The notes under the pieces were generated by a model that was not told where the DNA came from, made no database searches, and worked only from the letters and a program-made list of their open reading frames with translations. Shown piece after piece: positions 20,513 through 31,376 of a DNA stretch of 64,000 nt. This DNA comes from Cladocopium goreaui. Taxonomy: Eukaryota; Sar; Dinophyceae; Suessiales; Symbiodiniaceae. Within the stretch, counting starts at the first letter, position 1, and each line of letters starts with the position of its first letter. The translations under genes were made by a program, and so were the position numbers. The DNA is taken from positions 1-64,000 of the forward strand of contig CAMXCT020001480.1 in NCBI GenBank assembly GCA_947184155.2, in the 5' to 3' direction.

Positions 20513-23500
20513 TAGAAGTCTGACAATCCATACTGCAAGGTCAACTCGCACGCAAGGTATTCTGCAAGCGGAGGGCAGCAGGAGGAACAGTGTTTTGTGT
20601 TTGTGGTTTCCGTTTTGTTGTTACATCGATTTGCTTATTCTAAGGACTTTTTGTCCTTGTACAGAGTTTAGTCTGCTTACTCACATGTAAGGACCGAGCC
20701 ATTAGTGCGACATCGGCCACACTCGAGGAAAAAAATTTGTCCTGATTGAGACATTTCTGACACCTTGGAGTCAAACACACGACAGTCAAACGCAACACAC
20801 ACCCACTTCCCTGGAACCAGGCACACACAAGACGCACACAGGCATGCCAGATCCTCACAGGATCTCTTGTGGAGGGAGCACACAAGCTCCGCTACCACGT
20901 AAAATTTGACACACAAAGTTAGATCGCGAAAACCGCTTTCAAACCTCTCGTGCACAAAGTAAACCCAAACCAAAACACAAACAAACGGTGATCGTTTCGC
21001 GTTTCTGCTGTATCGACTCTCCCAGGCCGTCTCACGGCGACACACTCACACCCTTTTCGAGCTCGCGGTCTTGAGCCAACGTTTACGTTGGGTCATAGCA
21101 GTTCCAAAAACTGAACGATTCTACTGATCTAGACACGTAAACAAGCTTCTCCGTTCCTAAAAACCTAAGATTGGTTTCGTGCAGTTTGGTTCTCGTCCTC
21201 GAGTGTGGCCGATGATCATCTACCACTGTGTTAAGTTGCAAAAACACGCGATCAGACAAATTAAAGCGCCACAAAAGGTGAAACCGGATGACTGACATGC
21301 TGTATCTGTGAAAAATAATCCTATGTATAGCTAGCGTAGCGATCTTGTGCTTGAACTTAGTAGTTGTTAGTTGCTTTGTAGTTGTAGTTTGTGGACTTGC
21401 GTAGTTTGGACTTTGTTTTGTAGTTAGCAGGTGATTGTGATGTAGTTAATCGATCTCATCTCATTCCGTCACAAAGAGTTGTGACGGAGTTGCCATTTTT
21501 CGTTTGTAGTTAGCCGTTTTTAGGTTTTCTGCACGTTGTAGGTTATTTCACAAAAAAAGGTAATCCACCACTGTGTTTTAGCGTCCAATTTTTTGTTTGT
21601 GTTTTGGTTGTTGGGCTCTGGCTCCCAACTGTGTCCATGTGATGACATTTTTACGAGTCCTTTTCACTTGCTTACACTTATGTAAGGACCGAGCCTCAAA
21701 GCGGTCGTCGGCCATAAGGGGAAAAAAGGCTGATGATAGACAAAGTGAGGACTCTGAATGGCCCTTGAGCGCCGTTATTTTCTTTGTCGTTTCATCTTAG
21801 GTCCACTTTCACCCCACTTTTCACTTTTCTACGTCTACTTCCAGATGCGAAAGACAGCGTCTTGCTGGCTTTTGGATCGTATCCATGAGTCTGTGAGAAT
21901 GTTGCCCGTGCGGCTTGCACTCTGTGATCTCGAGGCTCCTGGCTGGGGGCCTTGTTTTCCGCATTGTGCATCTGTTGCTTTCTGGCTCACAGATTGTTGT
22001 ATGGCACTTTGTGGTTTGTTGTTTCGCTTTTGTTTTGCATTGCCATACCAATCCCTGAGGTGATACAATGTTATCATCCTCTTCTTGCATTTTCCAATTG
22101 CCCATGAACTGATCAGCTGACTACCGGCCGTGCTGGTTTTTGTTTTTGTTCTGGTTGTGTTGTTTGCTTTTTCGTGTTTCTGTCTGTTTTGTTTGTTTTT
22201 GTGTTTTTGGTGTTTGCTTTTTGTCTTGCACGGTGACTCAATGGGTTATGTTTTGTATCACATTGTCATTATGACCAATGTTGCTATTGCATTAATTCGG
22301 TGAATTTGCACAATGCAATTGTCTTTCCGGCTTGATAAACGACCTGGCGAGAGCCATCTGGCGTTGGACGGAAAAAAAGTGTCAATTACATTGGGTAATT
22401 GAATTAAAACTACCACGGAGCAGCGCGGAGTAGCGCGGAGTGGCGACGGATTGGTGAATGTTGCCTGGGTGCTGCTGCATTGCAATCGCCGCATTGGAGC
22501 TAGGGAACGGAGACACTTGATCCCACATGTGCGCTTTCAGGTTCCATTTCTGGGGCCGGAAAGTCAATTGAAATCAGGCTTCGCATGTGCGGGCCTCCTC
22601 TGTACCCAAAGGTCACCATATGGCGGATGCTAGCAAAAGCACACCTGAGAGGACTTTGAGAGGACGCTTCCGCATTGTACAGCTTTTCAATCTGTTTGCG
22701 ATTGCACTGACATAATTTGTTATGTGTCACCTTAAAGTCTGCTATGATGGATGTACACAATTAGTTTCTGTTTCTGCAAAGTTTTTGTGACACAGTGGGA
22801 AATTCCCTCTGTGTCCTATGGCAAATCATGTGTGTTTTGTTTTGTTTGTGTTCGGCCCCGGCCCCGTTTTTTTGTTGCTTCGCTTTTGCTGCTCTTGATG
22901 AAACGCAAATCGTCTTTTGTTTTCGCCCTTTTCTTTTTCTGGTGTGTTGATTTGCCATTGTTTGTTACAGCTGGAACGACTTTTTTTCTGTCCATCGTCT
23001 CTTAGCTTTCTCCAGGTCGATCAACACGCTGTTGCATGTAGTTGGTTAATTAAAGCAATTAGTAATTATGTTCATTCTGGGGGCAAGAGTAAACCAAGAA
23101 TTCGGTGCCGAAGAAGGACCAGATACACAGTCCAATGAGGTCATCACAATGCCAATCAGATCAACAGAACCAAACAAAGCAAAACAAACAAAAGCAGCAA
23201 CAAAACAAAAAACAACAAAAACAAAAACCAAGAAGAACAGGCCAACACGAAAGGCAAAGTGATATATTGACCTGGCCAGCACAGTTGATGGATGATGTCT
23301 ATTGCATCATTGAAAGGATTGGTATGGCGAGAAACAACAAAACAAAAGAGCAAAACCAGGAAGTGACATCGCCATACAAAGACTTCTGAGAGAAGCAACA
23401 CAACCCGTAGGCCGCACGGGCATAAAGACTCACAGGCCTCGAGCAATCCTAAGACCAGCAGTGACACAGTCACGTAGTCAAAGGAAAGGTGAAACGGATA

Positions 23501-23519
23501 GTAAAACAGGACTAAGGGT
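20513..23519. other. Repeat-rich non-coding region
   Basis: A perfect 19-bp inverted repeat, CATCGGCCACACTCGAGGA at about 20711 and its complement ending near 21214, bounds about 500 bp. A block with GTAAGGACCGAGCC, CGGCCA and an A-run occurs at 20648-20732 and again, diverged, at 21649-21728. G/T-rich (22130-22240) and A/C-rich (23160-23250) tracts follow. ORFs here are low-complexity. I see no gene. Confidence 0.5.
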
Positions 23520-23540
23520 GAGACTTAGGAACCGCGTTCC
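23520..23540. repeat. SINE target-site duplication, left (21 bp)
   Basis: GAGACTTAGGAACCGCGTTC plus C matches 23690-23710 with a single G/C difference. Confidence 0.85.
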
Positions 23541-23689
23541 AGTCGTCCTCCTGGTGCAGTTGATATCGCGGCACTCTTGTGTCGCTGGCAGACTGCCGGT
23601 GGTGGTTCGATTCCCCGCTGGTCCGCGAGTAAGACTCAAGACCGTAGACCCGCCGAAAGGCAACGGGCTCAGACCAGACGAAAAAAAAA
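23541..23689 (+). mobile_element. tRNA-derived SINE with A-tail
   Basis: The 149-bp insertion lies between 21-bp direct repeats. TGGTGCAGTTGA (23552-23563) fits a pol III A box at 11 of 12 consensus positions. GGTTCGATTCC (23604-23614) is a perfect B box. The 52-bp spacing is a little long and suits a tRNA with a long variable arm. The 3' part has a GCCGAAAGGCAACGGGC hairpin and ends in nine A residues. Acceptor and T stems do not fold well, so this is a SINE and not a functional tRNA gene. Confidence 0.85.
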
Positions 23690-23710
23690 GAGACTTAGCA
23701 ACCGCGTTCC
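23690..23710. repeat. SINE target-site duplication, right (21 bp)
   Basis: Pairs with 23520-23540 and follows the A-tail directly. Confidence 0.85.
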
Positions 23711-23785
23711 TAACTCTCAGAGTCCACTCAGAATCCACTCAGTTGACCTTTTCCTACCATCATCATCTTCTCTGGTAGATCTTGG

Positions 23786-24145
23786 CTAGTGCTCTTGCAG
23801 CTCGTCATAGTGAGTTGGAAAAGCTTGTAATGCGCAGTGCTCCTCAGAAGACGTGCTAGAGCCTTTCTCTGTGCGTGGCAACAGCAGGAGTGCCTTTTGT
23901 GCTTCGCTGACCTCATAGCTAGCTGAGGTAGTGTAGCTGTGCAGACTGCGAATCAACTGGTGTAATTGGTGCGTTGCAGTTTCTAAGCCTGCGATTTGCT
24001 GAGGCAAAACTTCTGGGACATTTCGCAGCTGGCGGCTAGCCTTTGCCAATAACCTAGTAGCGGCTTCAATTTCCTCTATGGAGACTTGACACAATGTAAG
24101 CTGGGTGATCGATGCAGCCATGCGGGAAATAGCAGCTTTCTCCAT
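23786..24145 (-). CDS. Small helical protein, dispersed family copy 3 (intact)
   Basis: About 119 residues from ATG at 24145-24143 to TAG at 23788-23786. The open frame extends 26 codons further upstream, but I chose the internal ATG because it aligns with copy 1. It keeps ASITQLTLCQV, a Leu-rich middle helix, TSASYEVSEAQKALLLL and STSSEE, then a shortened tail ending DELQEH. It is clearly diverged from copy 1 yet has no stops, which suggests selection on the protein or a young active source. Downstream on the minus strand is the same CTGAGTGGATTCTGAG-type motif. Function unknown. Confidence 0.6.
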   Translation of the reverse strand: MEKAAISRMAASITQLTLCQVSIEEIEAATRLLAKASRQLRNVPEVLPQQIAGLETATHQLHQLIRSLHSYTTSASYEVSEAQKALLLLPRTEKGSSTSSEEHCALQAFPTHYDELQEH

Positions 24146-26595
24146 TGGAAAAGTATCAGTGAGGTTATGGTTCTGATAGCTGAGAGGAAGACTGCGTGAC
24201 TTTGTGGCATGTTGGCAGGGCATCCATGAACACTGTGATATTGATGTCGTGAGCAGTTACCGCAAGGAAGCCATGGCAGGATGTACTTTGACATCATCGT
24301 AGGCTAATACAGTACCCCACTAGTTCCCCCTCCCTTCCCTCGATCTCAACACTATCCCGTTGCCTCAACTGGAGTTCATATTTGGCCACTTGGGCCTGAT
24401 GCAATGCAACTTTGATTTGTTGTTCCCCACGTGAAAAAGAAAGCGCGAGTGACAGTGATCCACCGGCATGCAGTTTGTTGTTTGAACATGTCATGTCAGT
24501 TGTGCTTTGTTTCATTTTGCATGTTTGGTTTTTGGTTTTATGTTTATGCGTTTATATTCCCCTCTTGGTTTTAGCATGACGTATACATGGTATATCGCTA
24601 TGCTATGGAGGTTTGCGACCTGTGGTTGCTGGAAGCATTAAGGTTTGGGTTTGCCCCAAGTTGAGATGTTTTCAGCTGAATTGAGGCAGTTTGGTAACTG
24701 CATTGGTTTTCACTGGACGATTTGCTCCAGAATGTACCTTCAAATCTGAGTTTGATATGAGAAACAACTGTTTTGGTCGAAGCATCTGGATATGCTGCCT
24801 ACAGATATGTATTTGCGGAGATTGCTTTGTCGTGTCGCTCGACGTTGCCGTCTTCGCGTCTATACCTATCAGCTTCAGAGGGTTTGTGAGCTGGAAAGTG
24901 CTGTTTATTAGGTGCTGCACGTTATTTTGCATTTTGGAAGACATACAGCATCTGGAAATGCTGATAGTTTTTGTGCATACCATCTTCAGAGGTTTTCTGA
25001 GTTGGATGAATTTGTTTGAAGCCGTTTAAACACATTTGAGATTGTTTCGAACGGTTTTGAACTGTGGAGTTTGCATGTGACAGTTTGAAGTTGTGCGTTT
25101 GTTCATCGGTAGGTCGTTAACCTTTGGACCCGAAATGCTTTTGGGTTTTTCCCAAATGATGTCCAAGGCCATCATTTGACTGAAAGGTCCGTTGTGACTT
25201 TTGTTGAAACTTGAGATGGCAACTGATGGGAGGAAAACCCACCTTTAAGGGGTTTTAATGACCTATCTTGATGGACTAATTAATCTTCAGGGTTTGTAGA
25301 TCTAGGGATTTGTGAACCTGAAATCAAACAATTTGGACGTCACCTATTTTGTGACTTTTGTCCCAGAAACATTTGAAGTCATGTAGGTTTTGATTTACCT
25401 CAGGAATTGTTTTGACCCGAAATCGAGTTTGTTTCCTCTTCCGATTTCCCTCTCAAGGAGTGTGAGTCAAACAAGAGATAGATCACAGCACAGCTACATG
25501 AACTGACATCGTTCTTGCTTTGGTGTCGTCGCGTGCAAAAGGGGGCTTGAAGCGTGCAGTGTTGCAGGTGTTGGTTCTTGAGATCATACTGTGGGTTGAA
25601 GGCTCTCGCAGAAAGGGTTGCTGTGGAGGATGTAAAATCGCAATTTCCCACAGTTTTTGACACTCTAACGTCATTTCGTGCGAAAAGTTGCTTGGCAAAT
25701 CCTGGTCCAGTTGACGATTAAGGTTGGGGCGGGTTGGGTGGAAGGGCCGGTTGGGACCATGGCATCGTTGCACTGCTGCGCCCACTGGATGCGACGACAT
25801 GAGAAGTTTGTCAGTTACATATTCAAGAACGTCCTTGCACTTGCGCACCTACTTGGTGCTACGTCATGCGAAGCGCTTTCCTATTTCCACCACTTCTTTT
25901 TGATGTTGCGTTATTTTCTTTACTTGATGCTACGTCTCAAGAACTTCTCTTGCATTTTCATCAATGTTGAAAGCTTTACTTCCTGCTGCATCATGAACTA
26001 CATAAAATTTGACTGTAGTCTAAATGAAAAGAACTTCTTTTGCACGGACTGTCAGGATCCCACCTCGAAGTTTGATAATCTGTCTTCAGAGTTTCACAAT
26101 TTCACTTCACAGTTTCACAATACGATTTCGAAATTTCACAATTCCAGTTTCACAATCCGTCCTTCAAGTTTCGGAATCCGACCTCAAAGTTTCACAATCC
26201 GAGTTTCAGAATCCGTCCTCCACTTTTCCCAATCGACGTCAACCAATTCATCCACAGCTGCCTTTTTTGGGTTCTTGGGTTTTAACTCGTGCTACTTGTA
26301 CTTTCAGGGCCCAATTTCCATTTCTGATTTGTGCCTACCGATTTGGATTTGTACAGTCTTGCGGGTGAGTGAGCGTTGCAATCCCCTCACCCCTTGCCCC
26401 ACTGCCTTGCACGTGTGCGTGCGTGCCTGAATTATAGGGGTGTGTTGCGTGTGCACCGGTGGGCCTGAAAGCGTGTGTGTGGGTGAGAACCAAACCTTTC
26501 TAAAAATGCGGACGATTTTTTGTGTTGTTCCATGGTTGAATGTTCATCCAAACAACTATTTCATTCGTGTGTGCATACGCGTAAGTAAAGCCAAC
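24146..26595. other. Non-coding region with a degenerate AGTTTCACAATCCG repeat
   Basis: 26050-26230 contains about ten loose iterations of a 15-18-bp phrase like AGTTTCACAATCCGACCTC. These create a 250-codon ORF (25678-26430) rich in Phe, His and Ser. I judge that ORF to be a by-product of the repeat. No other gene is recognised. Confidence 0.5.
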
Positions 26596-26812
26596 GATGA
26601 TGATGATGATGATGATGACGATGGTGACGACGATGACGACGACGACGACGATGATGATGATGATGATGATGATGGTGACGATGATGACGATGATGATGAT
26701 GATGGTGATGATGGTAGTGATGGTAATGATGGTAATGATGGTAATGATGATGATGGTAATGGTGATGATGGTGGTGGTGATAATCATGATGATGGTGATG
26801 GTGGTGAACTGC
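26596..26812 (+). repeat. Trinucleotide array (GAT/GAC/GGT)n
   Basis: About 70 imperfect GAY units grade into GGT and AAT variants. In one frame this reads as poly-Asp, and in another as poly-Met/Val. It is a microsatellite, and coding use is not supported. Confidence 0.95.
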
Positions 26813-28469
26813 TGTATTTTGATGTGCCTTCTTTTTTTGGATTGGACAAACCCATCAGATGGTATTGGTTGTGCTAATTTGGCATCCCTTGCCATTTCTT
26901 TCCCAAAATGTCTTAATGAAGTGAAATTTCATTTTTAAACAAATTCAACAGCTGCATTCATTGGATTACCACGAGCCTACGCCACAAAAAAATCGTATCC
27001 AATTCCAATGTTTTCTTTGAACAGTTCATGTGCTGAACAAACTTCAGGTTGGCTTCATGGGACGCAGCCATGCTTCCTCGGATGGCAAGCGTCTCACCGA
27101 CATTTGGTTGGTCCGGTGTGGATGTCACACCCGACATTTTTGCTGCGTTTGGCAACTACCGGTGCGTTAATATCCATTGGGTCCATGTTGTGGCAGTTTT
27201 TGCGCAGATTGTAGATTCTTGCCCCAAACGTTACCAAACGTTTGATTCTTGTTTACCAAAACACATTACAATGAATGACATATTATTTTACGCACCCGAA
27301 TTATCGTGCATTCCAACCCAGCATGTTCCGTGAAATAAATATTCGATCAGACATTTCCTGCAAGTTCCACCTCTTGCAACAAAATTCATCAACTTATTTT
27401 GTTTCGTGCCAGTCATCGATTGTTCAACAACGTGTTTTCTGTTTTTAAAGCAAAAACGAACACAGAAGAAAAACACATTGTGTAAAACCATTTGCAACCA
27501 CAAGTGACATATGTGACACTGATGTGTTTCTCTATGTGTTTTATGTTTTTTCACCTAAGTCCCTTTTTTTCAAACAAGCGTCGCAGCTGCAGCCCCACAT
27601 GGGCGTTGATAAGTTGATCAGAAAAAAAATTGACAAAATTCCATGGGTTTACCACATTTCCACAAGATGCAACATGCATTCGTGTTTCTTATGAAATGTT
27701 TTTTTTTTGAAACATGAAAAATGCATTTCCGTATTTTTTATTCGAATGTAAACCACACGTATGTTGTCCAAAACAGAACAAACGGCTTGACACAACATTG
27801 AGAAACATGAATCATGGATCTACCGTGTATCAAGTGAAACGAGAGAAACCAAATTGTAGGCGCACTTTTCCGACATGCACAAAAAAATCAACAGTGGCCA
27901 CCAAAAAGTCAAAATCCCAATATGTTTAGCACCAAATTTTGCAAACCACCATTCTTTCGACCACGCATTCACCCCAACATTTTTCAATAGGTGTAGTTCT
28001 TGCCAGTCCTGCCAAAACAAAATTGAAAGGATTGATGACAAAAAATGACTTTATCATTTATCATATTTTGGGATGTGGCGAAGCTATGGGCCGAACTGAA
28101 GAAATTCATGGCGACGGATGGCTGAGCCACCGAACGACTGGAACGCGCAACTCGCAGTGGCTCTGAAAAACCGGACTCAGAAGGTATCCCATGGTATAAA
28201 AAAAACATGTTCCCTTGTGAAACTTAAGTGTTGTTCGGATACATGTTCCAGAAAAATGGACAAACCCCACTAGGTCCAAAAATTTGGCGCGGGGTTCCAA
28301 AACATGTGTTTCAGTGATCGTAGATTTGACAAAAACCGGATTCAAACAACTGAAAAGTCCCCATCTTTTCGGATATGCATGTTTGTTTCTTCAAAATTCA
28401 TTTTTTTTTGCCCAAATGTGCAAGTCTCCATCCACCGTTATTTTGGGGTGTTGGCCACATCCCTGTTCT
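26813..28469. other. No gene recognised
   Basis: AT-rich sequence with short ORFs only and no repeat of note. Confidence 0.4.
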
Positions 28470-28998
28470 TTCCAAGGTCCGTTCGCGGATTTCCGGCGAC
28501 CTCCTTGAAGTGCTCCCGATGAAAGGCTCCTGGACCGCGCACGAAGTAACACTAGCGCTGCGTTTGCATCGACCTGCGCCACATCTGACGTTGCGACTTT
28601 TCGTGGGAAATGAACCCATGGACAGCGACCGGGGGAGTTGGTCCGTTTTTAAAACCGTGCTTTGCAGGGTGCAGTTTGGATTTGAAAAAAAAATTGGGGA
28701 ATGTTGTATTCCATTGTATTTCTGATTATCAACTGATATATGATATATCCAGCTTTGCGGATGTCAAACTCATTTGGGACGTCATTCCCAACCCTACCAG
28801 GACCCACGGAGAACGCTGGAGCAGCTGGGTGTCACAGAAGTGCAGTTCATACAAGTTGACTACTTGGCAGATCAACATTTGAACGAACAGTGGCGTGCCT
28901 TGGCACCCCCGGATGAAACCCACGGCGTAACGGAGATGGGTTTTGACACCAAAGTGGTGTGGAGATTTGAAGGGCACTCCAAAACAGAAGTCCTGTAG
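28470..28998 (+). pseudogene. Exon-like fragments, possible ubiquitin-like N-terminus
   Basis: 28475-28665 is a GC-rich island reading SGDLLEVLPMKGSWTAHEV followed by LRLFVGNEPMDSD. This resembles the degenerate ubiquitin-like start of many dinoflagellate ankyrin-type proteins. A second protein-like frame, 28774-28998, contains DPRRTLEQLGVTEVQFIQVD and ends in a stop. I cannot join the two with confidence and find no ankyrin repeats. It may be a gene fragment or two exons. Confidence 0.25.
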
Positions 28999-29839
28999 TT
29001 TTTGAATTTTAGAACCCAGATTTTAGAATGCAGGATGCAGTTACGGTCCCAGGTCGCATGGAAGAAGATCTGCAGCATTTGACCCCAGAGGTCCTGTATG
29101 ATCTGGGGCAGGAACGCAGCCCGCCGCATGAGGACGGGATTCATTTGGACATCACTGAGTAGCTGGGAGAGTAGCTGGGAGCACATCACTGTTGACCCAG
29201 CTTTTGATTGGATCACTCCTTGATTTTGGGCGAAAAACACATGGATCCTGTAACTTTTAGGACTGTCCGACTCTAAAAGAGTGGGAAACCCAACAGTAGA
29301 CTCAGTAGATCATATTCCGATTTCAACAAAACCTCTGTGGACGTTTGAAAGCAATGGAGTTTCTTCTACCTATTCTAATTGGTTTCATTGTTGGGTGTAC
29401 TGCATTGGCCAAAACATGTAGAGATTAGATATTGTGGTCATGCAGACACAGTTTCTGAATGATTTTGATGCCTGGATTTTTTGAGGAAGTTGATAGGTGT
29501 GGAAACTGCCTGGCTCCGGGACTGATTTCTCACTGAGTTGAGAACTGGCTATTCACGGGCTATTCACTGGCTATTCACTTAGAATAGATTGAATAGCTAG
29601 ACCCATGACTGGAACATCGATGGAATCTTTGGGATGGCATTCCGACGGGAGATTTGGCAGGATCCAGGAAACCCGTGGTTTCCGAAACAAATCGGAAAAG
29701 CACACCTGGTCGTGGATGATTTGTTGGTTAACTTGGAGTATGAGTTATAGAAGTTACACATCTGAATAGTGTACACCCAATTTAAACATTATTTCTTTAA
29801 AGTGGCCCAATATTTGAGGCAGTCAGCAGTTTTGAATCT
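28999..29839. other. No gene recognised
   Basis: A short plus-strand frame at about 29058-29162 is protein-like but isolated. The rest is AT-rich non-coding DNA. Confidence 0.4.
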
Positions 29840-30535
29840 CGAGTGAGAGAGATAGCCGCAACCATTGATTCGGTACTCTCGAAAGGATCTTTCTCAGCAG
29901 CCGAGATTGGGCGCTTGGTCTCCGCTGAGGCGCAAATCTATGGCCGATTGTCTGGCCTGCATATGCAGCACCTTGGGCGCTGGGAACATGCTGTCGGTGA
30001 TACACCGTGTGTTCATTCGAGACCGAGTTGTTCGTGGTGGGCCAAGGGTGGTTGATTCTAACCCTGGCCGTGTATTCCGCCTGTAGACTGATGCCTGTTT
30101 TGAAAACTCAGCTGGAGGTTTTGGGAGGTGTCCTCTTCAACGAACATGGCGAGATGTCGTCGTTTTTCTCAGCTGCAGTTTCGAAAGCTCAGGCAAACAG
30201 ACTGAACCCTCTTGTGAAAGAAACCATAATCTTCGAGCTTGAAGTCCTGGCTGCACTGTTAGGGGGCACCCTCCTGTTGCAAGCAGCAGCTGTTTGCGCC
30301 AACGACCGTGTGGTCCTTTTTCTGGACAGCGATGCCGTGCTGGGACGTGTCATATCTGGTAAAAGTGGCTTGGGTCTGGATGGTCAGATTATTTAAGGAA
30401 TATTGGAGGGTGCCTTCTTCAGCAAACATCGCTAATCTTCCTTCCCATGGAATACTGGACGGGTTTTGCCCTGACCTAAGGATCGATCTAGATGTTGACA
30501 GTGGCTTGGATGAGCTGCTTTTAAAGAAAACCTGA
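29840..30535 (+). pseudogene. Remnant of a retroelement RT/RNase H domain
   Basis: Three frames carry successive pieces. REIAATIDSVLSKGSFSAAE is typical of the connection after the RT palm. A frame at about 30080-30396 follows, with TDACFENSAGG, FELEVLAALLGG and LFLDSDAVL, the D, E and D sites of an RNase H. A frame near 30400-30535 contains YWRVPSSANIANLPSH. At least two frame breaks separate them. It is a different family from the intact tyrosine-recombinase element. No terminal repeats were found. Confidence 0.65.
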
Positions 30536-30625
30536 CCGTCGAAACCCACAGCAGCGAAGTGCCTGTGTGGTGTCGATGTGGCAATAATGTGTGTCAGACG
30601 ATGTGTCGACTCCAAAAAATGGGGG

Positions 30626-30708
30626 ATGGCGAGCGACAACCCCGTGGTGTCACAAGTGTGTTCTGCGTACTTTTGCAAGAACTGTGCAAGATTGCATGGC
30701 AATAAGGT
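30626..30708. repeat. Dispersed direct repeat, copy 1
   Basis: GGCGAGCGACAACCCCGTGG and the next 60 bp recur with a few changes at 31296-31376. Confidence 0.7.
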
Positions 30709-31295
30709 ATATAATTCTCCCGAAGGGATAACGCATTATATGGTTGCAATTGCAGAGATTGATTGAGATGTTCAGTCGTCAGAGTTCTTGAGCGCACAAA
30801 CACATGCATCACATGCAGTTTGGGCTCGGCTCAAACATTTTTCGATCCCCACCACCTCACTACCTCGATAAAGTTCCTCCCCTTGCACTGTGTTTACTCA
30901 TGCCATCACGTCTCATGTCCAATTTTCATTTTCACCATGGCCCTTGTCCAGCGCCGTCCCCTGTCGCTAAAGCAGCTTTTGATGCCTGTTTTTCTGGCTG
31001 ATCGATGTCTCACAACTGCCCAGGAAGCCTTATATGATTTGCAAGAGCTGCAGGACCAGTTTGAGCAAGGCCAGGCACCTACGGCTATGTGACCTTGACT
31101 CGCAGCACCCAATCGCTCCAACAATGCATCTTTGGAAGTTTCAGTGCTTGGCCACGGCCCAGAGGGAGCTCAATCGTTTTGTTCACTAATGGCATCGTGC
31201 CCCTGGTATCGACTTGGAATGGCCCTGACTGCAGCCCATGTTGTGTATACATGTGAAGATTTTTGGCTTTAGGCACAGAGCCTAGCCCTGCCGTT

Positions 31296-31376
31296 GATGG
31301 CGAGCGACAACCCCGTGGTGCCAAAAGTGTATTCTGCGGACCTTTGCAAGAACTGTGCAAGATTGCATGACAATTA
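31296..31376. repeat. Dispersed direct repeat, copy 2
   Basis: Copy of 30626-30708. It is followed by an A-rich stretch and a (TA)n tract (31386-31435). Confidence 0.7.

Noticed and set aside
23541-23625. Functional tRNA gene
   Set aside because: A and B boxes are present, but the acceptor and T stems do not pair well. The A-tail and target duplication identify a SINE.
25678-26430. 250-residue membrane-like protein
   Set aside because: Hydrophobic Phe/Ser/His composition arises from the AGTTTCACAATCCG repeat and T-rich sequence. No domain or homologous copy is visible.
26440-26877. Poly-Asp protein
   Set aside because: The ORF exists only because a GAY microsatellite is open in several frames. 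The flanking sequence has no protein-like character.
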